DNA of 64,000 nt, taken from assembly GCF_026914185.1 (NCBI RefSeq), contig NC_070558.1, forward strand, positions 5,704,001-5,768,000. Reading direction: 5' to 3'. This document shows positions 1 to 9,629 of the stretch, piece after piece (the first letter of the stretch is position 1; the number at the start of each line of letters is the position of its first letter). The stretch comes from Puccinia triticina (Eukaryota > Basidiomycota > Pucciniomycetes > Pucciniales > Pucciniaceae). Position numbers and translations under genes: made by a program. Below the pieces are notes generated by a model. It was not told where the DNA came from. It was given only the letters and a program-made list of their open reading frames with translations, and searched no databases.

Positions 1-945
1 TGACAGCAGGACACAAGAAATGGGGGGGCAATAGTTGGATTTCTTGGGATAAAGAAATTACAACTATAAAAGAAAAAGAGAGAAAGAGAGAGAGAAACCA
101 AGCAGGATAAGAAGGAAGAGAAGTACTAGGTTATTCTAGTGGGAATGCACGTCCACTGGCAATGCTACTCTTCAGAAGAGTGCTGCTAATCTGTGCAAGA
201 AGTGCTACAGCTTCCTCTCAGGAGGGTATCTGGATTAGATAAGTCTTAATCCAGCCACAGTTTTTTAGACTTCTCTCTGGACAGTCAATGTTCTTAAAGG
301 GAAACCTGAGGGACAGCCCTGAACCTAGATTTTGAGGCAAAGGCCTGATGATAAGAAGGGACAGCCCTGTAATCAAGATGGAGGCAAAGGCCTATAGATT
401 TGGAGGGACAGCCCTGTGATCAAGGAGGAAGCAAAGCAAGAAGAAAAGGCAGATCAAGCAAGACACAGAGTTGTACCTCTGAGATAATCAAGGTTCAGTG
501 AAAGAGGTTACTTACTGTCAATATCCTAGGCGCCTGTGACGGTAGGTATACTGGGAGTAGAGTAGGCTCTTTGGTGGTGATCCTGGGGTTATCTGGGTGG
601 TGGTTCTGGTGTGCTGAAGTCTGTGTATCCTCCAGCTGCATGGGGGATCCTGACTTCGAAAATTTTCAAGGTTGGCTGACATAATCACATATGTACATGT
701 GGTTGGAGAGCTCTGTTGCGCCTACAGGGCGCTGCTGCGCATGCTCATCACAAACAAGGAACTCTATGAAGGAGTTGAGCTGTTGGAAAGTGGCCAGTGG
801 ACACTAGGGTTGAAATTGCATGGGAAAACAGAATCTGAAGTCAAAACAAGGTTAAACCTTAAACTTAAAAAGATATAAGAGAGTTGAGGTAGAAATAATG
901 ACAAAGGCAGACATTAGGTCAGCTGCGCTGACTCTAAGGCTGACA
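1..945. other. Unassigned sequence left of the duplication
   Basis: No convincing gene. A degenerate tandem repeat of about 47 bp lies at 309-447 (three units sharing GGGACAGCCCTG and GAGGCAAAGG). The rest is purine-rich low-complexity sequence near 70-120 and unremarkable DNA. The near-identical 10.6 kb repeat begins at 946; left of it the two repeat copies are unrelated. Confidence 0.6.
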
Positions 946-1449
946 TTTCTGTTGAGATAAAGTAGGTTAGCTTGCGCTCCAACTTTAATCTCTTTCTCCT
1001 GCTGACTTTGCTTTGACTGATGTCTTTCTGTTGCGCTGACCGTCAAGGTTGTGGCATCTGCAAGCATCAGAGCAGCAACATAACAGGGGGCCTGGCCAGT
1101 TATTAAAAATTAAATTAAAAAAACTCCTGAAATTTTCTATGATCAGGTTAACAATAAAACATAATTAAATTTTTAGTGACTAAGCATTTTATATACATGC
1201 CTTGATTGGGATACATTGATCTGAGACCACAATTGAGTCTTGCAAATCTATTCATCATGCTGCTTTAGCAAGTGTAGATTCCACACTGTCTATTGATGGA
1301 AATATATACTGGATGACATGCTTGAGGAAAGCTAAGTTTATGGAGAAATATAATGAGTGGTAGAGATATGCTGAAGTGATGATGTTGGGGGAGGGTGTGG
1401 GAGGTTGAGGATGGAGTGGATTGGAGGAGCTTGCTCCAGACAAAGTTGG

Positions 1450-2000
1450 AGATAGTACCACAGATGAGCACGATGAATTAGAACTTAGCCGGTCTGGAGA
1501 GGGAGAGGAATGATCTTGTGAGCAGTAAGTTGCCGGCAAGGACAGAGAGTTTGCTACCCAACTCAAGCGGGACGGATGGCTCGCCCCTGCAGCTCTCGGC
1601 CTTGTTGATGACGTCGTCGTGGAGCAGGGAGGAGACGTGGATGAGCTCAGCAATCTCGGCGACCCGGCCTTCGGTGGGTAGGATTAAGGCCGGCTCTGGA
1701 CAGGGATGAAGATGATGAGTTGTGGCTGGCTAGGGCTGGTGTCGTTGAGGATGTGGCTGGGCGAGATGGGCCGTTTGGAGTTGACTGGCGGTGGCGGAGG
1801 GTGCGGACCCCTGGGCAATGAGAGGCCGGAGATGCTTGCCCTGCTGAGGCGAGGGGAGGAAGCAGCTCGCGATTGAGTTGAGCTGTTGGTGGTCCGAGCC
1901 GACGAGTGCCCGGATGTTCTGCCTCAGCTGGCCGAGCTCGGCCACCAGCAGTGCAAACAGATTCACAATCATCTCCAGCAATTGGCTCACCGTCCGAGGC
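1450..2000 (-). pseudogene. Polyprenyl (hexaprenyl-type) diphosphate synthase fragment, captured
   Basis: The minus strand encodes recognisable pieces of a trans-polyprenyl diphosphate synthase of the COQ1 type, the enzyme that makes the ubiquinone side chain in mitochondria. Visible blocks are the N-terminal stretch around ELGQLRQNIRALVGSDH, then PSPQQGKHLRPL, then in another frame LILPTEGRVAEIAELIH followed by VSSLLHDDVINKAE. The last block is the first aspartate-rich motif (DDxxD), here DDVIN, so its final Asp is replaced. After GNLLLTRS the reading runs into a stop. The pieces are in different frames with unmatched sequence between them, and the C-terminal half with the second Asp motif is absent. 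It lies inside Helitron H1, so it is best read as a captured, decayed gene fragment. Family assignment is from motif recognition only. Confidence 0.75.
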
Positions 2001-2192
2001 CAATGCTTGCTGCTGGCCGGGGGCTGCCTTTGGCTGAGTCGGGAGTTGTCAGAGAAGTCATCTGTTGGCTACATATGCTGCAGAGAAAAATAAATAAAAA
2101 CAAGAAAAGAAATGCTGTTAATCTATGTAGCATCAGGCGAACAGACTGACCTGTTTATATAAGCCAACCTCTTTGCAATCAAACGGCGGGTA

Positions 2193-2535
2193 TGTGTATA
2201 CCAGGTCGGCAAGAGGGAAGTTCCTCCCGGCAAGCTGGTATGGGTATACCAGCTCGCCAAGAGGGACTCTCCTCTGGGCGAGCTGGTATATATTTATACC
2301 AGCTCGCCCAGAGGGACTCTACTCCCGGCGAGCTGGTATGTGGATACCAGCTCGCCGAGAGGGACTCTACTCCCGGCGAGCTGGTATGGGTATACCAGCT
2401 CGCCAAGAGGGACTCTCCTCCCGGCGAGCTGGTATGGTGTATACCAGCTAGCCGAGACGGACTCTCCTCCCGGCGAGCTGGTATGGTGTATACCAGCTCG
2501 CCAAGGGGAAAGTTCCTCCTGGCGAGCTGGCAGGG
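2193..2535. repeat. Palindromic satellite A, copy 1 (48-bp hairpin units)
   Basis: About seven tandem units of 48 bp. Each unit is a hairpin plus an AGAGGGACTCT-type spacer. Perfect arms are seen at 2272-2290 with 2295-2313 (CTCTGGGCGAGCTGGTATA, 4-nt loop) and at 2326-2339 with 2344-2357 (CGGCGAGCTGGTAT, 4-nt loop). The G/C change between these units is matched in both arms. The long open frames across this array are a by-product of the repeat. Confidence 0.92.
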
Positions 2536-3330
2536 CAACGGTTTGGAAGGCACCGCTCCCAATGAGGGTCCAGCCTCAAACACACCTCCAAAGTTTTTTG
2601 TAGACGACTTGAGCTGGTCATTGATCCTCCTGCCAAATCAAATGGGGCGCAGTGGCATACCCTGTTGGTTGAAGGTCCGAAACGCAAGGCGCTTGACACC
2701 GCGTACAGGAACCAGTTCAAGGTTACTTGTATTCCAAATCAACTTCACGCCCGAAACCTATCCCTTGGTGCAGGCGCCTGGGGAAGAACTTATATATCAG
2801 GCTCCCTGACTTCCTTTTTCCCCGGCGGCGGCTCCAGCTCCACTGTTGCATTTGTGCAGTTTGAGCAGACCCCGTCCTGTCCTCCTCCACCTTTGCACTT
2901 GCAATAGGCCCAAGGGGAACAAAAATTTTTTTACTGCCCTGTTGCATTTGCACAGGTTTTTAACCCCCCCTCCATCAATTACAATTGTTTTTGACCTGAG
3001 GCGGACATTTTCCGCAATTGTGCACTGAGCATTTTTTTTGCCCCCTCCTGCCCTTGCAATTGCAACTGGCACGAGGGGGTTGAATCCTGCCCCTTTTCAT
3101 TCCTGGTTCAGGAATTGGGGGGCAAGTCCAAGGCATTTATGTTTGGGGACTTTAAATTAATTTTCTTGCGGTATTAAGCGTAATATGCTGATACCTGAGA
3201 AAATTGGAGGTTGGACGCAAGTGCCAATTTTCCATTTACAGGGGGATAAATTTTAAGCCCCTTTTCAGAAAATTTCAGGGGAAACCCTTGATCCCAATTT
3301 CCACAAAAGTGTGGATTTAATATACTTAGA

Positions 3331-3607
3331 TGATTCACTGAATTATTTGGATTTTTTGGCTGGTGGGAATATGGATTCCAGGTCCCCAAATGACTGTACT
3401 TGTTCTTTTTATTGGTGGAATTTTTAAGCATACAGAGAAGCTTCAAAAAACTCCAAATAAATTCAGAGAGGACAATAATGAGCTTGTCTATTGATTGGTC
3501 AAAGAATAATTCAAAAAAAGTTGCGCCCTTCGCAGTGCGCGAAGTGTTTGCAAACTTTGCGCACTGCACAGTGCGCGAAGAGCTTTTCGCAGTGCGCAAA
3601 GTAAGTC
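3331..3607. mobile_element. Foldback element, right arm (copy 1)
   Basis: This is the right arm of a long-inverted-repeat element whose left arm is only seen beside the second copy (30082 onward). It contains GTGCGCGAAG-type repeats and ends in AAAGTAAGTC. Helitron H1 is inserted in the element's centre, immediately left of this arm. Confidence 0.75.
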
Positions 3608-4698
3608 CGTTCATCAAGAGGATAAGATACTACATCAATGACCAGTCTATCCCGCTCGTCAAGAGGAGTACACTACCCTCTTTATGACCAGCGCAGATTG
3701 CATTGGAGGTAGTGTGTTCTGCTTTGGTCATCAAGGTGGGGGGGGGGGGGTGTTCTGCTCCGCATGGCCGGTCCTTGAGTGTGAAACAAACTGTAACGTT
3801 ATCGGGGGGGGGGGGGGGGGGGGGGGGGGGGAGTGCCGTACTCCCCTCTATGACCAGTTTGTGCTGGTCATCGTAAGCAGAACACTGTCCTCTTGATGAC
3901 CGGTGCAGGCTGGTCATCAAGAGCGTTCTGTATGTACTTCCCTGGATGGCCGCCACCGACCAAGTCATAGAGGGGAGCTAGTCTGTCCTGGAGGTGATAT
4001 CAGGTGTGATGTGTAGATCTCCGACCGGAGGACATCGTTTTGAGAATCCTGAAGGAACCCTCGTGTTAATTAAGACTGGGGAAAAGTACAAATTTTCCTC
4101 CTAAACGGACATCTGGGAGGCTCCCAGAACCGACGGGAAGTACCAACAGCCGACATCTAGAAATAAATTGAGGCCGAGATTCGCGTTGGCCTTGGCGCCT
4201 TGGGTGTCAGCTACCGCCTGCTACCGCTCACTTCGTGTTGTGAAGTTACTGGGACGCAACTTGAAGTTTGCCTCGCTTTATATACTTATCTCCGAATCTG
4301 AAATGTAAACCGTCGTGGTGCCATCAGATTGCATAAAACTACAAACCCGGTGCGACCCGGTAATCGGGAGTCTACCTAGTCAATGGAAACCGGTGCATGT
4401 TGCCGTGGGTTGTTGTTGGATCGGAAGGGTACGAAAGGATAGCCTCTGCGGCGTTTGGGAGCCAAGGGTCTTGTGCTTACTCAATTTTGATGTTGGGGGT
4501 ATCAACAACCACTCTGAAACACCTTGAAAGTCGACTTCGGTCGCACGGCAGTTGCTAGGCCAATCGATCACTTCTTTCAATTAATATTTCACCATCGCAA
4601 CGATTTACGGTGGACCCCAGTGCGTGAGTTTCTTACAACCTTGTCTCCCAAGATCTCACCAGCACGAAGATAAAAAAGAAATCTCAGAAACAGCAAAA
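3608..4698. other. Non-coding flank with satellite C remnants and G-tracts
   Basis: At 3635-3935 there are degenerate units of the GACCGGTC-type palindromic satellite that forms a long array at 25800-26815, interrupted by runs of 13 and 28 G. From 3936 to 4698 no gene is seen. TATATAC at 4279 and CCAAT at 4560 could belong to the promoter of the secreted-protein gene that follows, but this is a guess. Confidence 0.6.
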
Positions 4699-5937
4699 AT
4701 GATCGCTTCTAAACTTTTTTTCATTCTGATCAGCTTCCTAGCTCATAGCTCTCTATACAGCGCCCAGTCTTGGAAGTGCGGGGGCGGTGCAGGGATTCCA
4801 ACCCGGAGCCTTTGTGAACAGTATGCTTCTTCTTTTTGAATTTTCTCCTCCCTGTGACTTGCGTTCAAGGAATCATCACCATATTAGGGGGGTTCACGTT
4901 GCAAAAAAAGCAATGCTGATTTTGTCTGCTCATGCACCTGTCAGTAAGGTTTATGCCTTGCAGATTGCTTCCAAAGGGGAGCTGCCCAGCCAAACCTTTT
5001 TGCTTTCTCAGGATTTTCAAAAGCTGCACCTGCTGGTTTTGGTGGCTGATTTGCAAAATCAGCCTTACGTGAACCCCCCTATTATCTCAATCTTGGGGGT
5101 TTTGGCTTACATACTCTTGATGTGTTCTGAATATTGATCTGAAACAGAGCATACAAGAGTATTAATTATACTCAAGGTGGGATCACTGGGGGTGAAACAA
5201 AGATTTATGCCAATTTGGGAGACTGCCTTGTAAGTCATTGAATTTTGTGGTGTTTTTCTGTTTCAAATATGTAAGAATAAGCAAATCAACTAATGTTAAT
5301 TTTGCTTTTCCATCAGGTTGTTGTTAAATCCACTAACCCAGGGTGAGTAAATCTTCCTCTTCTAACTAATTCAAACACTCTAAATTAATCAAAAGGCATT
5401 TATTGATGGAGCTTCAAATTTCCTCACTTACCAGTGCTGCCATGCAGCAAGACATAGAATCTGCCTTCCGTGAAATGTTTGACCAATGTCAGGTATCTCA
5501 GTATTCTGTATGTACTTATATTACTTGATGTGGATGATTCTCTTGCCCTGGGGCCTGCTATCTGACCAGATTGAGGATTCAATTCTTGTAGGGCACATAC
5601 AATGTAAAACAAACCTTTACTGTTGAAGTTTTTTTCATTGCACATGATGATGTTCTGTTTGGTAGCGACATGCAACTTGGAACTCCAGCCTGTAAGAAAA
5701 GTAAATTTATTTTTACAAATGGTTTGATTAAACCAGAGGATTGCATAAGGTTTGTTGTTTGTTTGTTCAAATAGAACATCAATAAATTCCCTGCTGCTTT
5801 GCATCTGATTGCCCTTTGTTGGATGATTAGTGCAATCAGTAAGTTGAACCTAGGTCAAGCAACTTTAGGCGTAAAGGCAGGACCGTTTTCAGGAGGGCTT
5901 GTTGAATTTGGATATGGAACATGTTTTGTAAGTAAAT
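4699..5937 (+). CDS. Small secreted protein gene, multi-exon, possibly broken (copy 1)
   Basis: The first exon starts at ATG 4699 and encodes a clear signal peptide: Met, Lys, then the hydrophobic run LFFILISFLAH, then a polar SAQSWKCGG region with Cys residues. A donor (GTATGC) follows at 4821. Further short exons with good splice signals are visible: 5177-5229 (donor GTAAGT), 5317-5342 (acceptor CATCAG, donor GTGAGT) and 5435-5492 (donor GTATCT). Together they read KIYANLGDCL, VVVKSTNPG, then AAMQQDIESAFREMFDQCQ. A last block around 5845-5937 reads LGVKAGPFSGGLVEFGYGTCF and ends at GTAAGT. This is typical of fungal secreted, effector-like proteins, but I recognise no named family. The first intron holds a 195-bp MITE, and I could not join exon 1 to the exon at 5177 in a single frame, so the copy may be non-functional. 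Confidence 0.55.
4886..5080. mobile_element. 195-bp MITE in first intron (copy 1)
   Basis: Terminal inverted repeats AGGGGGGTTCACGT and ACGTGAACCCCCCT, flanked by ATT on both sides, probably a 3-bp target duplication. No coding capacity. It sits in the presumed first intron of the secreted-protein gene. Confidence 0.8.
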
Positions 5938-6470
5938 CTTTTCCAAAAATGAAAATAAAAAGATATCACATGAAGAAATGTTCTAATAATTCATATTGGG
6001 TCAAAGTGATGCTGATAAAAAATCTAAAACTGTTCATATAAATAGATTTCGGTTGACCCAATCAATGAATTACCCATCACGCTGTCAGTGTTTTATCACA
6101 ATTTTCTACATGATTAGTACAAAGTGCACCACATCTGATTATCACTGAATTTTATCTACTATTGTATGTCTGTGGAGCAGAGATGCCATAATATTAACCA
6201 ATATGGTGAAATTAATAACAAATAAGTGCAATCAAGATGTGAGTAGAATTCAAGTTGATCTGAATAAATGAATAAGCATTGACATTCAATGATTGTCCCA
6301 GAAAGGTGTAGTTTTAAATACTGGTGGTAGCTATGGTTTGAATTCAAAGGTATTCATAGAAACAGGTTTCAATCCATCTTGAAATGTATAAAGTTCTCTG
6401 CCTTAGAAATACAATTTTGCTTTGCCTATTTACACACACCAACACTAGTTAGTTATGATATGATGTACTA
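5938..6470. other. Non-coding AT-rich flank
   Basis: AT-rich sequence between the secreted-protein gene and Helitron H2. I see no gene or structured repeat. Further 3' exons of the secreted-protein gene could lie here but none is convincing. Confidence 0.5.
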
Positions 6471-6939
6471 CTAGAGGCCAAGGCGGCTTTGCCACTGCAA
6501 ATACAAAGTCCAAGCCTGTCTTTTCCCCTGATTGAGGACAGCATGGAGACCATATATATGGACTGCAATCCCCCTCCTCAGTAACTCCCATTCCAGTGTG
6601 ATGATTTAGTCTCAATTTTGATTTCCATCTCAAGAGGACGACTTTGCTCACTGAGCCTAGATACCAATATATCATACATGTCTCTGAGCCATGGTCAATC
6701 TATGCTCCCAGCTTTGAGAGGAGGGGGAGTGTCTTTGGACCCAAATTGCCTTTGAGGAGGCTGAGGCGGCCTCAGGGCCAAGAAAGACATGGTTGGGGGG
6801 CGATGGGCAGGACAGTTGAGAGAACAGGTAACGCGGAGAGATCATTGGAACAGTTGAGGGTGGCAGCAGCCTGTTCGCCGCGGTGACGGCGACTGTGGGG
6901 AGGGAACAGCATCGCGCTGGGGCTGGCAGGTGGATGGCG

Positions 6940-7489
6940 AGGTATTCGGCGGGGAGAATTTGAGCCAGCCGTAGAGCAGGTGGAGCTAGATCTGGAGCTC
7001 GCCGCGACGGCTGATTGTCCGGAGCAATAAGGGATCAAAGACCATCTTGAGCAGCAGCTTGCTCTCGGGCTCCTGCGCAATCGGCTTCACCATGTCGCCA
7101 ACAGTTATGTAGCTCATCTGCCCCTTCCACAGCCCAATCAGCGGCAGGATTTCCCGGGAGAGATCTGATACCTCTTCTGCTCCACTTCCCCCGCCCTCTG
7201 TCCCCGGATCTTCCTCAAGATCTCATTGTCTGTAGGCCCGTTTAGCAAGATCCTCAAACCGGCCGACCAGAGGAGTGAACAGGGTCCAATCAAAGCCTGC
7301 ACTGGCCTCAATAGACATCAGGAGCTGCTCGACCTCCACACTGTTCAACAATTCCTCCTTCCCCAGTCTGTTATAGATCTTGGAATAGAAATGCGACCTA
7401 CAGAGTCATGGAGATGTGTGGGGGCTCTCAACAGGTCATTGTTCCCCTGCCAGCCCCGGAAGCTGGCCAGGATCCATTTGCAGCCGATG
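6940..7489 (-). pseudogene. Captured host gene fragment, distal part
   Basis: The minus strand carries protein-like coding sequence that I cannot assign. From 7489 downward it reads IGCKWILASFRGWQGN, then in a shifted frame HFYSKIYNRLGKEELLNSV, ASAGFDWTLFTPLVGRFEDL and AKRAY, a stop, and later LPLIGLWKGQMSYITVGDMV and KMVFDPLLLRTISRRGELQ. The codon content and absence of low complexity suggest a genuine helical host protein. The upstream part lies at 8766-9010, separated by the mariner-like insertion: removing it joins AKVY to IGCKW in one frame. Frameshifts and stops make this a pseudogene inside Helitron H2. Confidence 0.55.
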
Positions 7490-7491
7490 TA

Positions 7492-8763
7492 AAGTGGGTC
7501 ATCTAATGTTTTTGGCACCACATTTTTGAATGCAGAAGCTCAGGCCACAGCCTTCAAGTCATGAGATTGGCTACAGGGGTGAAAAATAGGTTCCTAAGAA
7601 TGATTATGAAATAAAAAAAAGTAAAAATAAAAAAATGAAAAAATGAAAAAGGTGGAATTTTTTATAATTTCTTGCAAATTTCTCAGAATGTTCATTACTG
7701 TTCAAACAAAGGGGGAAAAATTAGAGAGCACAGTATGGTATGCAACAAGAATGATAAAAAATGAAAACTTTTGGAACCATTGCCAATGATTTTTATTGGA
7801 TCAAATAAATTGAGTCAAATTAGTGGTGATTTGGGCTACAGTCCCTGACTAACTTAACTAAGTCCCTCTATTGGAGGGGGGACGCCGTCCCGCAGGGACC
7901 CTCCAAAGGAGGGACTTATGCACTATGTCGACCCCGTGGCAGTAAAGAATTAGAAAAATGATCTTTTTCAATCCTCTCTGGACGCGCCATTTGTCACCAG
8001 GCAATAAAACTTTGGGCAAGCAAAATGTGCACAACATCATGGAGTTTCTTTGTACATATTTTACAAATTTTTTGGGGCCTTGGGTGCCCCATGAAGTCCT
8101 TTTTTGTGACTGACAAGTGTCCACTTCATCGTGCATTCCACATTTTGCACTGTACAGAATCTGAAATTGATAATGTTACAACTATGATTTCAGCTCAACC
8201 AGAGGAGTTGAGGATGAGAAAAAATAGTAGAAAGAAGGGGACAGCTTAAGCCATCCCAGAAATGTAAATTAGAAAAAAAAAGGTTCAGAAACTCATGCGG
8301 GAGATTGGTTTTAAAAAAGTCCCCACCAAAATGCCTAATTCTCTACTGCCGCGGGGTCGACATAGCGCGTAAGTCCCTCCTTCGGAGTTTGCTTCGCTCC
8401 CCCGAGGAGGGAATTAGCTAAGTTAGAGTCCCTGAGTTCAAATGAAATTGGTTGGTGACCCATCCACCCAAAAAATCATTGAAAATGGTTTCAAAATTTT
8501 TCATTTTTTATCATTCTTGTTGTATGCCATACTTTGCTCTCAAATTTTCCCTCCTTGGTTTGAACAGTAATGAACATTTGAGAAATTTGCAAGAAATTAA
8601 AAAAATTTCACATTTTTCATTTTTTTCATTTTTACTTTTTTTATTTCATAATCATTCTGAGGAACCTATTTTCCACCCCTGTAGCCAATCTCATGACTTA
8701 AAGGCTGTGGCCTGAGCTTCTGCATTCATGAATGTGGTGCCAAAAACATTAGATGACCCACTG
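7492..8763. mobile_element. Mariner-like long-TIR element (copy 1)
   Basis: Long inverted arms start AGTGGGTCATCTAATG at the left and end CATTAGATGACCCACTG at the right, flanked by TA on both sides (7490-7491 and 8764-8765). TIRs of about 330 bp and a TA target site suggest a Tc1/mariner-type MITE. It has no transposase. A second MITE (7849-8426) is inserted in its centre. It interrupts the captured coding sequence of Helitron H2. Confidence 0.8.
7849..8426. mobile_element. MULE-type MITE, 578 bp (copy 1)
   Basis: TIRs begin CTAACTTAACTAAGTCCCTC (right end is the imperfect complement), and the flanks are a perfect 9-bp duplication AGTCCCTGA at 7840-7848 and 8427-8435. A 9-bp duplication is typical of Mutator-like elements. 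A second member of the family is at 25152-25728. Confidence 0.87.
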
Positions 8764-8765
8764 TA

Positions 8766-9010
8766 CACCTTGGCCAGCTGTTCAAGACCCTTCATCCCCA
8801 CGTTCATCTTGGCCCGACTCAAGCCCCCCCGCCAACAACACTGATCAGTCTGCTGCGTTCAAAGCCGTCAAACACCCCCCCCCCCCCCAATCCGCTGAAA
8901 ATACGCCTTCAGGACAACCACCTGTTTCTTGGACAGGGAAAGTTGACGGAAGTCATGGCAGCATTTGCTCAACTCAAACAGCCAGTTGAAAAGCGCCTCC
9001 ATCTTTGCCG
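8766..9010 (-). pseudogene. Captured host gene fragment, proximal part
   Basis: On the minus strand this part reads MEALFNWLFELSKCCHDF and RQLSLSKKQVVVLKAYFQRI, then a G-run that breaks the frame, then RAKMNVGMKGLEQLAKVY up to the mariner-like insertion. It continues in frame with 7489 when the insertion is removed. Family not recognised. The run of C at 8874-8888 on the plus strand differs in length between repeat copies and is a likely site of frame loss. Confidence 0.5.
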
Positions 9011-9629
9011 CGGCAGGGGCGTTGGTGTGGTGTTTGCAAGGATACAGTGGGCGGTGCGTTGGCGAGGATACGGTGTGCGCGACGGCAAGGCGGCTACCAA
9101 GTCACAGTCTGACAGGCAAAGGGTTGCTGAGCTTGAATATTTAAGTCTTCGCCGCGGCAGGTGTGGGCGTTGGTGTGGTGTTTGCAAGGATACAGTGGGT
9201 GTGGCGTTGGCGAGGATACAGTGTGCGCGACACCAAGGCGGCTGATGAGTCACAGTCTGACAAGCAAAGGTTTTCTGAGCTTGAATATTCAAGGAGGGGA
9301 GGGTTGGTGTCTATTGTCCCCCCAGGGGTTCCGGTTTTGTCCGCCCCCTCCCTGGAAGCCCCCTAGTTGCTTGATTAGGCCCCTCCTTGACGGCTCTTTC
9401 ACAGAGTCTTTCACAACCGGCCCTTTTTTGCTTGTTGCTTTGGCACAGCTGGAGGGTCATCCATAGGGCCTTTGGGTCTTTGGAGATATTTTCAATGGCT
9501 GCCTGTATTGTTCAAATTGTGTGCTCTTCTGTTGTGTTCTTTTTTTAATTAAAAGTACGCCAAAACTTAGATCTAGGTTTCCACGTTTGTGTGGATTTAA
9601 TAAACTTGGATTGGATGTTTTTCATATCA

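Larger units (their letters stand above)
946..3330 (-). mobile_element. Helitron H1, 5' part only (copy 1)
   Basis: The 5' terminus, read on the minus strand, is TCTAAGTATATTAAATCC ending at 3330 and followed on the plus strand by T. The full element is present in the second repeat copy (30520-35240). Here the 3' half is missing because homology stops at 946. It carries a polyprenyl synthase gene fragment and a palindromic satellite. The minus-strand stretch 955-1081 begins TGTTG-like and ends CAACA and could be an LTR remnant, but this is weak. Confidence 0.8.
6471..9610 (-). mobile_element. Helitron H2 (copy 1)
   Basis: The 3' end on the minus strand is the small hairpin then CCTTGGCCTCTAG (plus-strand CTAGAGGCCAAGG at 6471), with A at 6470. 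The 5' end is TCCAAGTTTATTAAATCC (minus strand) at 9610, with T at 9611. Length 3.1 kb, no Rep/helicase. It contains a captured host gene fragment split by a mariner-like element that itself holds a MULE-type MITE. Confidence 0.87.

Noticed and set aside
955..1081. LTR defining the left border of the duplication (TGTTG...CAACA)
   Set aside because: The ends are suggestive, but there is no internal retrotransposon sequence or target duplication, and the homology border is slightly outside it.
2192..2809. Long open frame of 205 codons (and its duplicate at 34102-34719)
   Set aside because: It is a translation of palindromic satellite A; frames on both strands are open because the 48-bp unit is a multiple of three.
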